From positions 300,956 through 364,955 of the forward strand of contig NZ_LMEI01000006.1 in assembly GCF_001426585.1 (NCBI RefSeq): 64,000 nucleotides of DNA, read 5' to 3'. Under the pieces are notes generated by a model, which saw only the letters and a list, made by a program, of their open reading frames with translations, made no database searches and was not told where the DNA came from. The DNA comes from Streptomyces sp. Root431. Its GTDB lineage: Bacteria; Actinomycetota; Actinomycetes; Streptomycetales; Streptomycetaceae. Within the stretch, counting starts at the first letter, position 1. Every line of letters starts with the position of its first letter. Both the position numbers and the translations under genes were made by a program. Shown piece by piece: positions 50,371 to 58,476 of the stretch.

Positions 50371-50672
50371 TCAGGGTGCACGGCCATGGCGGCGGGGCGT
50401 GGCGCGGGTGGCCCGTCTTCCTCTGCGGGCGGAGTGGGTGTGGCGCCCAGAACGGCTGTGAGGATCAACGCAAGCAGCGCGATGACGGACAGCACGACGG
50501 CGGCCACGACGCGAGGGCTGCGGCGAGCGGATCGGGCGGCCTTGGGTCGCTCGGGTGTCTCCGGGAACTGCTGGTTCAGCGCGTCGATCAGGGTGGCCAG
50601 GGCGGGGTCGTCGCGGGTGAGGCCCCGCTCGATTTCGCCGAGGATCCGCTGGTCGTCGGTGGAGTAACTCAT
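50364..50672 (-). CDS. DUF3040-domain protein
   Basis: 102-aa protein: N-terminal DUF3040-like helix-rich part (MSYSTDDQRILGEIERGL, DPALATLIDALN), one membrane helix at about residues 52-74 (VVAAVVLSVIALLALILTAVL) and a short Pro-rich tail. These small proteins are frequent in actinomycetes and of unknown role. The 3' end overlaps the ABC remnant. ATG at 50672 with AAGGCGG upstream. Confidence 0.82.
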   Translation of the reverse strand: MSYSTDDQRILGEIERGLTRDDPALATLIDALNQQFPETPERPKAARSARRSPRVVAAVVLSVIALLALILTAVLGATPTPPAEEDGPPAPRPAAMAVHPEP

Positions 50673-50831
50673 GGTGACCGCCTTGGTGCGGACAAGAGCG
50701 GTGGACAGACGTAGCTGCCGCGTCCCTTCTCTTCGGAGTGTGCCCGTCCTGTCCCGTGCCCGCCCTTTCGGGGTCACAGCGGTTGGTCGGGCCAGCCGAG
50801 AGACGCCCTGGCGAGGTCCCCCGGCGCTCGC

Positions 50832-50837
50832 TAGGGT
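50832..50837 (+). promoter_or_regulatory. probable -10 box of nhaA
   Basis: TAGGGT, about 103 nt upstream of the nhaA start, so the transcript would carry a leader of roughly 95 nt. Confidence 0.5.
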
Positions 50838-50845
50838 GTAAAGAA

Positions 50846-50929
50846 CGCGTCAATGCGACGCGCTGGTGTGCCGGGAAGTCTGGTCGGCGTCGAGGGGCCT
50901 TGTGCCCGCCCGTCAACCCATCCCGGAGG
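50846..50929 (+). promoter_or_regulatory. structured 5' leader of nhaA (candidate riboswitch)
   Basis: Three helices can form: CGCGTC-AATGC-GACGCG (50846-50862), GGGC-CTTGT-GCCC (50895-50907), and a long-range pairing of CCGGGA (50871-50876) with TCCCGG (50921-50926). The last pairing covers the start of the ribosome site GGAGG at 50925-50929. This layout could switch translation of the Na+/H+ antiporter. Cation-sensing leaders (nhaA-I/II, DUF1646 motifs) are known upstream of such genes; membership was not tested. Confidence 0.45.
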
Positions 50930-50939
50930 CCTTTCCCCC

Positions 50940-52241
50940 ATGACGCAGTCACGCCCGCGCAAGGTGATTCTCGGCCTGCTGCCCTGGCCCGAACGGCAGG
51001 CCGTCGCCGAGGCCCTGCGCACCGAGACCGTCGGGGGACTGGTCCTGCTCGCCGCCGCGGTCGTCGCGCTCGCATGGGCGAACAGTCCGTGGAGCGAGGC
51101 GTACGAGCAGATACGCGACTTGCACTTCGGCATCCCCGCCCTCGACCTGGACCTGTCGGTCGCCCACTGGACGGCCGACGGCCTGCTCGCGGTGTTCTTC
51201 CTCGTCGCCGGCATCGAGCTGAAACGCGAGTTCGTCGTCGGCGAGCTGCGCACTCCCGCCACCGCCGCGCTGCCCGTCGTCGCCGCCGTATGCGGCATGG
51301 CGGTCCCCGCCGCCCTCTACGTGCTCACTGTCACCATCGGGGGCGGGAGCCTTAAGGGCTGGGCCGTGCCGATGGCCACGGACATCGCCTTCGCTCTGGC
51401 GGTCCTCGCCGTCCTCAGCACCCACCTGCCCTCCGCGCTGCGTGCCTTCCTGCTCACCTTGGCCGTCGTCGACGACCTCGGTGCCATCCTCATCATCGCC
51501 GTCTTCTTCACCTCCGACCTCAATTTCTGGGCCCTGGGCGCGGCCTTCGCCGGGCTCGCCGTCTTCTACGTCCTCCAGCGCCTCAGGGTGCGCGGCTGGT
51601 GGTGGTACGTGCCCCTCGGGATCGCGGTCTGGGCGCTGATGTACAACTCCGGCGTCCACGCCACCGTCGCCGGAGTGGCCATGGGCCTGATCCTGCGCAC
51701 TACCCGTGACCAGGGCGAGGCACGGTCCCCGGCGGCCCGTGTCTCCCACCTGGTGCATCCCTTCTCCGCCGGCGTCGCGGTCCCCCTCTTCGCCCTGTTC
51801 GCCGCCGGTGTCGGCGTCTCGGGCAGCGCGCTGGGCCACGTCTTCACCGACCCCGAACCCCTCGGCGTCGTCATCGGCCTCGTCGTCGGCAAGGTCCTCG
51901 GCATCTTCCTGGGCACCTACCTCGCCGCACGCTTCACCCGCGCCCAGCTCAACCCCGACCTCGCCTGGGCAGACGTCTTCGGACTCGCCACCCTGGCCGG
52001 AATCGGCTTCACCGTCGCCCTCCTCATCGGCGAACTCGCCTTCCCGACAGGTCCCGAAGCCGAACACGTCAAGGCCGCCGTCCTGGTCGGCTCCCTCATC
52101 GCCGCCACCCTCGCCGCCGTGCTGCTGCGCCGCCGCAACCGCGTCTACAAGCAACTGTGGGAGGACGAGGAACGCGACGACGACGCCGACGGCATTCCCG
52201 ACATCTACCAGACCGGCGCACGACCCGGCGGCGCGAGGTGA
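50940..52241 (+). CDS. nhaA: Na+/H+ antiporter NhaA
   Basis: 433-aa twelve-helix antiporter. Conserved elements: ATDIAFALAVLAVL (TM4), the paired aspartates of TM5 in LTLAVVDDLGAILIIAVFF (about residues 178-179), GIAVWALMYNSGVHATVAGV and ADVFGLATLAGIGFTVALLI near the end. ATG at 50940 lies 10 nt after GGAGG. The C-terminal tail is acidic (WEDEERDDDADGIPDIY). It exports Na+ or Li+ in exchange for protons. The next small membrane gene overlaps its stop. Confidence 0.96.
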   Translation: MTQSRPRKVILGLLPWPERQAVAEALRTETVGGLVLLAAAVVALAWANSPWSEAYEQIRDLHFGIPALDLDLSVAHWTADGLLAVFFLVAGIELKREFVVGELRTPATAALPVVAAVCGMAVPAALYVLTVTIGGGSLKGWAVPMATDIAFALAVLAVLSTHLPSALRAFLLTLAVVDDLGAILIIAVFFTSDLNFWALGAAFAGLAVFYVLQRLRVRGWWWYVPLGIAVWALMYNSGVHATVAGVAMGLILRTTRDQGEARSPAARVSHLVHPFSAGVAVPLFALFAAGVGVSGSALGHVFTDPEPLGVVIGLVVGKVLGIFLGTYLAARFTRAQLNPDLAWADVFGLATLAGIGFTVALLIGELAFPTGPEAEHVKAAVLVGSLIAATLAAVLLRRRNRVYKQLWEDEERDDDADGIPDIYQTGARPGGAR

Positions 52242-52507
52242 ACGACCAAGGCATGGCCCCGGCGCTGATCGGCGCGGCCGTCGTGCTCGCCCTTCTGGTC
52301 ATCCGCACCGCCGTGCACGAGATGAAGCAGCCGGGAAGCGCCCAGCAGGAGTGGGTGTTCCTCAGGAACGGGCGAGCACTTGTCGTGCTCCTCATCACGG
52401 CCGCGGTGCTGGGCGCCTTGTGCTGGCATCTGTCCGGCCCGGCCCACTTGCCCTGGGCAGGTCTTGCGGCATTCCTCGTGGCCCGTATCTGCCACAAGGA
52501 GGGCTGA
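52238..52507 (+). CDS. small membrane protein coupled to nhaA
   Basis: 89-aa protein with two to three hydrophobic helices (APALIGAAVVLALLVI; ALVVLLITAAVLGALCW; PWAGLAAFLVARIC). The GTG at 52238 overlaps the nhaA stop (GTGA), so it is translated with the antiporter. No family recognised; it may stabilise or regulate NhaA. Confidence 0.7.
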   Translation: MNDQGMAPALIGAAVVLALLVIRTAVHEMKQPGSAQQEWVFLRNGRALVVLLITAAVLGALCWHLSGPAHLPWAGLAAFLVARICHKEG

Positions 52508-52731
52508 GCCCGTGTCGCACGTCCTGCGAGCGTGGCGTATGGGGGCAAGTACCCGGTGCCGCTCACGGCCTGCCTCACGGACCGCCCGACGCGCCGGGAA
52601 CTTATCGCCCATGCGCAGCGGGGCCCAGGGAGGGTAAGACTTTCGTCACCCGCCGGGTTCTTCCGCGCAGGCGCCAAGCAGCGTTGGATGACGGTCAGAT
52701 GGTGACGGCGAAAAGAAGCGGGAGAGTGCCA

Positions 52732-53307
52732 GTGGAACGTGGCCGGAGCAGGAAGCCATGGGCGGTCCTGGTGGCCGCCGTCGTACTGGTCGTGGCGGCA
52801 GGGCTGGCGTGGTTCAAGCCGTGGGCCCTGTGGGTGGACGAGACGGTCCATGAGGCGCTGCCCTCTGCGGTCGCGCCGTCCACGACACCACCCGCCGGCA
52901 CACCGACGACGGACCCGGGCCTATCGGCTTCGGTGACCGTACCGCCCGCCGAGCCGGTCACGGTCGCGCAGGGCACGTTCATCAGCCATGAGCACGCGAC
53001 CACCGGCACGGTGAAGGTGGTCCGTCTCGCCGACGGCACCCACACGCTCCGGCTGGAAGGACTCGACACGAGCAACGGCCCCGATCTACGCGTCTGGTTG
53101 AGCGACGCGCCGGTCAAGGAGGGCAAGGCCGGGTGGGGAGTCTTCGACGACGGCCAGTACGTCAGCCTCGCCAAGCTCAAGGGAAACAAGGGCGACCAGA
53201 ACTATCCCCTGCCCGCGGACGTCGACTGGTCGAAGTACCCCAGCGTCAGCATCTGGTGCGACCGGTTCGACGTCTCCTTCGGAGCTGCCGCCCTCGCCCG
53301 CGTCTGA
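52732..53307 (+). CDS. DM13-domain membrane-anchored protein
   Basis: 191-aa protein: N-terminal membrane anchor (AVLVAAVVLVVAAGLAWF), a Pro/Thr/Ser linker, then a DM13 domain at about residues 75-191 (TFISHEHATTGTVKVVRL, LRLEGLDTSNGPDLRVWLS, VSIWCDRFDVSFGAAAL), which carries the conserved Cys. DM13 is an extracytoplasmic, possibly redox/haem-binding domain. GTG at 52732 is preferred because GGGAG lies 7-9 nt upstream; ATG at 52699 would add 11 residues. Confidence 0.82.
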   Translation: MERGRSRKPWAVLVAAVVLVVAAGLAWFKPWALWVDETVHEALPSAVAPSTTPPAGTPTTDPGLSASVTVPPAEPVTVAQGTFISHEHATTGTVKVVRLADGTHTLRLEGLDTSNGPDLRVWLSDAPVKEGKAGWGVFDDGQYVSLAKLKGNKGDQNYPLPADVDWSKYPSVSIWCDRFDVSFGAAALARV

Positions 53308-53506
53308 CCGGCCGGAATCCCGGGAACTGACCCGCGGCGCGATGCGCGCCCGGGGGCTCGCTGACACCTTCGCCGCGGTGAGCGCATGGAGGGCGGCCCG
53401 CACTGGGCTGAGGCGTGCCAGTCCCCGTGATCGCGGCGGCCGGTAGTGAGCCTTGACACCCGGTGAGGCGGTGACGGAGGAGAAAGCCCAGGCGTAGCCG
53501 ACGGCG
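53308..53506. other. gene-free degraded DNA
   Basis: No hairpin, repeat or intact gene seen. It continues the decay zone that contains the disrupted gene at 53.5-54.0 kb. Confidence 0.4.
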
Positions 53507-54006
53507 TTGAGCCGGTCGTGTCCTTGAGGATGTTGGCGATGCTGGTTGCCTGCGTGGCTGCGTCGGCGAACTCCTTGGCCGTCTTGCCGATGAACTCCCT
53601 GGTGACCGTGGCGTTCACGCGCTCCCAGCTGGCGCATCGAGATCCACCAGTGCTGCGCCCTCTCCAGCGTGTCGACCTGCTTGCGCTACTTCTCGGCCAT
53701 CGTGGCGAGAGCCGGGCCGAGCGCGAAGTCCAGCTTCATCGCCATGCCGGCCTCCTGCGTGCTGGCCTTGGCCTGATCACCATCGGTGCCCAGCCGCTGC
53801 CGCAGCTTGAATGCGGCGTCACCGATGGCCGCGAGATCCGTCTGCTCGACCTTCAGCGTTCCGAACTGCTGCGATCCACCACCTCCCCCTCCGCCGTCCA
53901 GTTGGTTGAGGCGCATCGCGGTCTGCTGGTCGTTCGTCGCAGTCCTGATGCCGGCCCATTCGTCGTCGAACGACACAGAGCCCCGTGTGATGTCGCGGTC
54001 TGACAT
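53507..54006 (-). pseudogene. disrupted type VII-associated (WXG-like) gene
   Basis: The intact 5' part encodes MSDRDITRGSVSFDDEWAGI, a Gly run (LDGGGGGGGS) and a helical continuation to ALATMAEK. There a TAG at 53686 replaces the expected Trp codon of a WRKQVDTLE segment. After a further frameshift near 53625, readable homology resumes as VNATVTREFIGKTAKEFADA before decay. The pattern is that of small helical proteins encoded with type VII secretion substrates in streptomycetes (recalled, unverified). Confidence 0.7.
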
Positions 54007-54027
54007 GTTTGCGATCGTGAGTGCGAT

Positions 54028-55506
54028 TCACCCTAGCCCTGTCGGTGGAACGGCTGAAGATCCGGGCGGTGATTCCGCCCCGCTCGACGTGGTGGCCGGG
54101 CCGACGCCGAGGCGCCGGCCCGGCCGTGATGGCGAGCCCGGCTGGCGTTGCTTCCTCTCCGGCGCGGGACGCCACGGGATCCTGCGGTGCCGCACAGCCG
54201 CGCCTGCCAGCACGCCCACGGCGGCCATCCCGTACGCCGCCGTCACTGGCCCCTGTCCCGTCTCCGGGCCTGCGAGGTAGGCGACGGCGCCGGCCGACGC
54301 GACGCCCAGCCACTCCACCCGGCCGCCCAGCGCCACCAGGGCGACGAGGAGGAGCGCGTACCAGGAGTAGCCGGGGGTGAGGAGGAGGAAGGCCGTTCCG
54401 ATGGTGAGGAGAGCGCCGCGCCAGGGGTATTCGGGGTCGCCGCGCCTCCACACGGCGAGGGCGACGACCGTCATGACGAGCAGGACGGCGGGCGCGGCCC
54501 ACGCGTCGGGCAGGACGAGCCGCAGTAGGGCGTAGCGTCCGCCCGCGTCGGCGTCGTCGTAGCCCTCCTCCTTCGCGTATCCGCTCAGGTAACCGAGGAC
54601 GGAACCCTCGGACAGCAGGACGTACGGCAGGTACACCGCGCCGACCATCACCACGGCCGGAACGATGACCGCCAGGGCGGCGCGTGGGCGGCGCGCCCCG
54701 GAGAGGGCTCCCGGAAGCAGCACGGCGGGCAGCAGCTTCACGGCGATCCCCAGCCCGAGCAGGGCGCCGCCGGTGACGCGGTGGCGGGCCACGAGGGTGA
54801 AGGCGGCCACTGAGAACAGCACGGCGAGGACATCGATGTGAGCGTTGTTGACGGCCTCGACGGGGACGGCGGGACACCAGGCCCACAGCGCGGCCCGGCG
54901 CGGCTCCCCACGCTTCCGCAGGACGACGAGCAGCAGGCCGGTCACCGCGAGAGAGAGGATGCCGGCTCCCGTCTGGTGTGCCCGGTGGCGGCTGTCGGGC
55001 GGAGAAACCCCATGGACCAGCAGGAACCAGGCTTCGGCCACGGGCGGGTAGATCGTGTGCACGGCAGGCCGGTTGATGCGGGTGCAGCCGCCGTCGGTCA
55101 GCGGTGTCAGGTCCGCGCCGTCCGCACACGCCTCGGCGGCGGGGAAGAGCCATGCATCGCGCAGCGTGACGAGCGCCAGGTCGGCGGGAGCGTGGTCGTA
55201 CGGGGAGATCCCCGCCGCCTGCACGCGGCCGTCCCACGCGTACCGGTACGAGTCCGTGCTCGTACGCGGTGCCGCCACCAACCCGGTGGCGGCCACCACG
55301 ACCGCCCCTGCGAGCACCAGGGGAACCACCGCCCTGTCGGGAGTCCAGCGCAGTGCGACCACGGCGGCCGCGAACACCGCCCAGCAACCCGCGTAGCCGA
55401 GGAGGAAGCCGACTCCGACGGCATCCCCGCTGAGCAGGTGGGCCGAGGCGGCGGCCAAGGCCACGACCACGAGAGCGGTGAGGGCGAGCGGACGGGCACC
55501 AGACAT
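54028..55506 (-). CDS. GT87-type membrane glycosyltransferase (polyprenyl-phosphate sugar-dependent)
   Basis: 492-aa integral membrane enzyme with about ten helices. Catalytic-site-like acidic residues lie in the first outer loop (APRTSTDSYRYAWDGRVQAAGISPYDH), typical of GT-C mannosyl/arabinosyltransferases; INRPAVHTIYPPVAEAWF and NAHIDVLAVLFSV are further GT87-like motifs. A Pro/Arg/Ser-rich cytoplasmic tail ends it. It would use a lipid-linked sugar on the outer side of the membrane. ATG at 55506; CAGGCT ends 7 nt upstream. Divergent from the molybdoenzyme gene. Confidence 0.85.
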   Translation of the reverse strand: MSGARPLALTALVVVALAAASAHLLSGDAVGVGFLLGYAGCWAVFAAAVVALRWTPDRAVVPLVLAGAVVVAATGLVAAPRTSTDSYRYAWDGRVQAAGISPYDHAPADLALVTLRDAWLFPAAEACADGADLTPLTDGGCTRINRPAVHTIYPPVAEAWFLLVHGVSPPDSRHRAHQTGAGILSLAVTGLLLVVLRKRGEPRRAALWAWCPAVPVEAVNNAHIDVLAVLFSVAAFTLVARHRVTGGALLGLGIAVKLLPAVLLPGALSGARRPRAALAVIVPAVVMVGAVYLPYVLLSEGSVLGYLSGYAKEEGYDDADAGGRYALLRLVLPDAWAAPAVLLVMTVVALAVWRRGDPEYPWRGALLTIGTAFLLLTPGYSWYALLLVALVALGGRVEWLGVASAGAVAYLAGPETGQGPVTAAYGMAAVGVLAGAAVRHRRIPWRPAPERKQRQPGSPSRPGRRLGVGPATTSSGAESPPGSSAVPPTGLG

Positions 55507-55570
55507 GAGGCGCAGCCTGGCACGGTGTACGACGGTAAGGGCGGCGCCGCGGGGCGGCGTTCGGGTTCCG

Positions 55571-55576
55571 TAAGGT
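55571..55576 (+). promoter_or_regulatory. possible -10 box of the molybdoenzyme operon
   Basis: TAAGGT, 35 nt upstream of the ATG at 55612, in the divergent promoter region. Confidence 0.4.
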
Positions 55577-55611
55577 GTCGGAGCCCCCGATCGGCGGCCG
55601 TCGGCGGTGTC

Positions 55612-56790
55612 ATGGACGCCATGACCCTCCGACCCCGCCTACGGCGACCGGCCGCTCTGTCCGCGTTCTGCCCGCCCACCTTCACCGGTCGTCTCCACGA
55701 CGCGCGGACGGCGACCGCTGTCGGTCGCTGGCTCGGCGCCGCTTTCGCGGTGTGCTTCGCCACCGGCCTGGTGAGCCACTACCTCCAGCACCCGCCGGAC
55801 TGGCTGGCCGATCATCTGCCGCCCCGGCCGGTCTGGGGGTACCGGCTCACACAAGGGCTGCACGTCGCCACCGGTCTGGCGGCGATCGTGCTGCTCTTGG
55901 TGAAGCTGTGGACGGTCTATCCCCGCCTGTTCGTGTGGCCGCCGGTGCGGTCATGGCGGCACGCGCTGGAGCGGCTTTCCGTCGCGGTCCTCGTCGCCTC
56001 CGCCGTCTTCCAGGTACTGACCGGTCTGCTCAACATCGCCGAGTGGTACCCCTGGCCTTTCTCCTTCGTACCCGTCCACTTCGCCGTCGCCTGGATCGTG
56101 ACCGGCTCGATCATGCTGCACGTCGCCGTCAAGGCGCCCGAGATCAGAGCCCATTGGGGAAGAGGGTCGGAGGGAACGCTCACCCTGCCCGCCGAGGACG
56201 CCCTCGACCGCCGCTCACTTCTGATCGGCACGGGAGCGGCCGTCGGCGCGGTCACCCTGACGACGGTGGGGCAGTCCTTCACCGCGCTGAAGGCCCTGGA
56301 CCTGCTGGCTCCCCGGCACCCGGACCACGGTCCGCAGGGGCTCCCGGTGAACCGGACCGCAGCCGCCGCGGGCATCTCGGCGAGGAGCCTCCGGACGTGG
56401 CGGCTGGAGGTCACCGGGCCGCGCCCGTACACGCTCACGCTCGACGCCCTGGGCGAGCTGCCGCGGGCCGCGGCCCGGCTGCCGATCGCCTGCGTCGAGG
56501 GCTGGAGCGTGGAAGCCGGCTGGGAAGGCGTACCGGTGCGGGATCTGGTGGAGCGGGCGGGGGGACGCCCGGGACGCGACGGCGTGCGGGTGACCTCGCT
56601 GGAGACGACCGGTACCTACCGGATCATGGACATGGGCGCCGAGTACGTCGACGACCCGCTCAGCCTGCTCGCCCTCACGCTCAACGGACGGGCCCTCTCC
56701 CTCGATCACGGATTTCCGGCCCGGATCATCGCCCCGAACCGCCCCGGGGTGCTTCAGACCAAATGGGTGCACCGCCTGGAGGTGCTGTGA
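55612..56790 (+). CDS. cytochrome b-type membrane domain fused to SUOX-fold molybdopterin oxidoreductase
   Basis: 392-aa protein. Residues 40-185 hold four membrane helices with histidines suited to haem b ligation (VSHYLQHP, TQGLHVATG, VPVHFAVAWIV, IMLHVAVK). Then come a twin-arginine-like RRSLLIGTGAAVGAV at about 200 and, from 245, a sulfite-oxidase-type molybdopterin domain with the Mo-ligand Cys in PIACVEGWS (about 294) and WEGVPVRDLVERAG. It joins in one chain what MsrP (periplasmic Mo enzyme) and MsrQ (membrane haem partner) do as two. Substrate unknown; an extracytoplasmic reductase or oxidase is likely. Confidence 0.82.
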   Translation: MDAMTLRPRLRRPAALSAFCPPTFTGRLHDARTATAVGRWLGAAFAVCFATGLVSHYLQHPPDWLADHLPPRPVWGYRLTQGLHVATGLAAIVLLLVKLWTVYPRLFVWPPVRSWRHALERLSVAVLVASAVFQVLTGLLNIAEWYPWPFSFVPVHFAVAWIVTGSIMLHVAVKAPEIRAHWGRGSEGTLTLPAEDALDRRSLLIGTGAAVGAVTLTTVGQSFTALKALDLLAPRHPDHGPQGLPVNRTAAAAGISARSLRTWRLEVTGPRPYTLTLDALGELPRAAARLPIACVEGWSVEAGWEGVPVRDLVERAGGRPGRDGVRVTSLETTGTYRIMDMGAEYVDDPLSLLALTLNGRALSLDHGFPARIIAPNRPGVLQTKWVHRLEVL

Positions 56791-57206
56791 GGACCGCGAA
56801 CACGCTGAGGTACACGCTCGGCGGACTCGGCATCCTCATGATCGGGACCGGTGCCTGGCTGGTGGCGGCCGAGCCCGAACCGGCCGGTGTCCTCCTCTGG
56901 CTGGCCGGGGCCCTCGTCCTGCACGACGGGGTCTTCGCCCCCCTGGTCCTCGCGGTCGGACTGCTGCTCGTGGGTGAGCGTTACCGGGGCGTGCTGAGAG
57001 GGGCGCTGATCACAGCGGGAGGTCTGGTGCTCGTCACCCTGCCCCTGCTGGTCCGTCCGGGCGAGCCGCCCAACCCGTCCGCGCTACCGCTGCCTTACGG
57101 GCGCAACCTGGCGATCGTACTGGTGGTGGTGGCCGCCGTGGCGGGGGTGTCCATCCTCGTACGGAGGGGGCGAGACGCTCGTCAGCGGGGTGCCGAGGAC
57201 GGCTGA
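56787..57206 (+). CDS. four-helix membrane protein coupled to the molybdoenzyme
   Basis: 139-aa protein with four hydrophobic segments (YTLGGLGILMIGTGAWLV; AGVLLWLAGALVLHDGVFAPLV; VLRGALITAGGLVLVTLP; LAIVLVVVAAVAGVSILV). The GTG at 56787 overlaps the molybdoenzyme stop, so it is translationally coupled and likely a partner. A His-Asp pair lies in helix 2. The 3' end overlaps the convergent methyltransferase gene by 25 bp. Confidence 0.78.
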   Translation: MRTANTLRYTLGGLGILMIGTGAWLVAAEPEPAGVLLWLAGALVLHDGVFAPLVLAVGLLLVGERYRGVLRGALITAGGLVLVTLPLLVRPGEPPNPSALPLPYGRNLAIVLVVVAAVAGVSILVRRGRDARQRGAEDG

Positions 57207-57847
57207 CGGGTGAGGACAGCGAAACGGCGGCCCCTCCGTTCCCACCGCTCGCGCAACGCCCAACCCGCCGCGGCCGCGTGCGCGGCCAGGGCGGGCACCC
57301 CGACCCTGGCCCACGGGAACCGCTCGCCCCGGCCTCCCCGACCGTCCACCACCCTTACCTCACACCGCTCGTCGACGTCGAAGGCCGCGCACTCCGCGAC
57401 CACCCGGCCGGACCCGGACACGACCTGCCGCAGCCGGCGCAGCAGGGCAGCCGGATCGCCGCCGATGCCGATGTTGCCGTCGATGAGCAGGGCCGTGTCC
57501 CAGCGTCCCTCCGCCGGGAGCGGGTCGAACACCGAGCGGCACAGGGCCGTCGCGCCGAGCCCGATCGTGCGCGCGACGGCCTCGCTGCTGACGTCGACGC
57601 CCAACGTTCGGCGACCGTCGACCGCCAGGGCGGCGACGAGCCGCCCCGGACCACAGCCGACGTCGAGAACCGACCCCCGGCAGCGCTCCAGGACGGACAG
57701 GTCGGCGGGGTCGGGAGCGGCGCACCACCGCTCGACCTCCAACGGCAGCAGCCACCCGTCATCCCGGCTGAGGTAGAGGGGCCCCTGCCCTGTGCGCAGG
57801 GCGTCGGTATAGGGGTCGGCGCGCCATGCGGTCGTCGTCGTGGTCAC
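57182..57847 (-). CDS. class I SAM-dependent methyltransferase
   Basis: 221-aa enzyme. Motif I GSVLDVGCGPGRLVAALA at about residues 58-75, acidic motif II TLGVDVSSEAV, and TALLIDGNIGIGGDPAALLRRL as motif III. GTG at 57847 overlaps the stop of the DUF2064 gene (GTGA). Third gene of the GT2-DUF2064-methyltransferase operon, so it probably methylates the glycosylated product. Confidence 0.88.
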   Translation of the reverse strand: MTTTTTAWRADPYTDALRTGQGPLYLSRDDGWLLPLEVERWCAAPDPADLSVLERCRGSVLDVGCGPGRLVAALAVDGRRTLGVDVSSEAVARTIGLGATALCRSVFDPLPAEGRWDTALLIDGNIGIGGDPAALLRRLRQVVSGSGRVVAECAAFDVDERCEVRVVDGRGGRGERFPWARVGVPALAAHAAAAGWALRERWERRGRRFAVLTRQPSSAPR

Positions 57848-58476
57848 GTCCTCGCTCCCGCACGGGACGAGGACAGTACGGCGTGGAGGGCCGCGAAGCG
57901 GGTGCCCGGGGCACCGGTGGCCACGAGGCGCGCGTCCTCGGCGGTGTCCACGTCCCGTAGGACGGGCAGCCGACCGATGCGCAGTCCGGCCGAGCGGAGC
58001 CGCTCGTACAGCGCGCTGCCGGTGTCGGCCCGTGACATGGGGACGCCGAGCAGGAGCGAAGGATCAGGTGATCGCAGCCCGAGGGCCCAGAAGCCGCCGT
58101 CCGTGGCGGGTCCGAACCAGGCGTCGTACGTGTCCCAGCAGACGGCCGCGGTCAGCAGCGCGGGAGTGATCTGCGGAGTGTCCATACCGATGAGCAGCGC
58201 CGGCCCGTCACACCCCGCGAAGGCGGCGGCCAGTCGCACGTCGAGCCCGCCGGCCACCTGGGGAACGACGTTGAAGCGAGAGGGCAGCCAGGCGCCGGGC
58301 TCTCCGTCCAGCACCAAGACGTGCCGGTCGGCAGGAACCCGCGCGGCCACGGCAAGGGTGTCGCAGAGAGCGGCTTCGGCGAGGGCGGCGGCCTGTCCGG
58401 GCGTGAACGGGGGAGTGAGGCGGGTCTTGACCCGGCCGGGCAGCGGCTCCTTGGCGATGACGAGGAGGGCCGTCAT
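57844..58476 (-). CDS. DUF2064/TIGR04282-family glycosyltransferase-like protein
   Basis: 210-aa GT-A-like nucleotidyl/glycosyltransferase. Start MTALLVIAKEPLPGRVKTRLTP gives the signature KxPxPGxxKTR; LLIGMDTPQITPALL carries the metal Asp, FGPATDGGFWALG the acceptor motif, and LPVLRDVDTAEDA the final Asp pair. The family name refers to arsenosugar biosynthesis in some bacteria, but no arsenic gene is present here. ATG at 58476 overlaps the GT2 stop. Confidence 0.87.
   Translation of the reverse strand: MTALLVIAKEPLPGRVKTRLTPPFTPGQAAALAEAALCDTLAVAARVPADRHVLVLDGEPGAWLPSRFNVVPQVAGGLDVRLAAAFAGCDGPALLIGMDTPQITPALLTAAVCWDTYDAWFGPATDGGFWALGLRSPDPSLLLGVPMSRADTGSALYERLRSAGLRIGRLPVLRDVDTAEDARLVATGAPGTRFAALHAVLSSSRAGART

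Noticed and set aside
57844..58476. Arsenosugar biosynthesis cluster
   Set aside because: Only the DUF2064 family name points there; no arsenite methyltransferase, radical SAM or arsenic resistance gene is present in the window.
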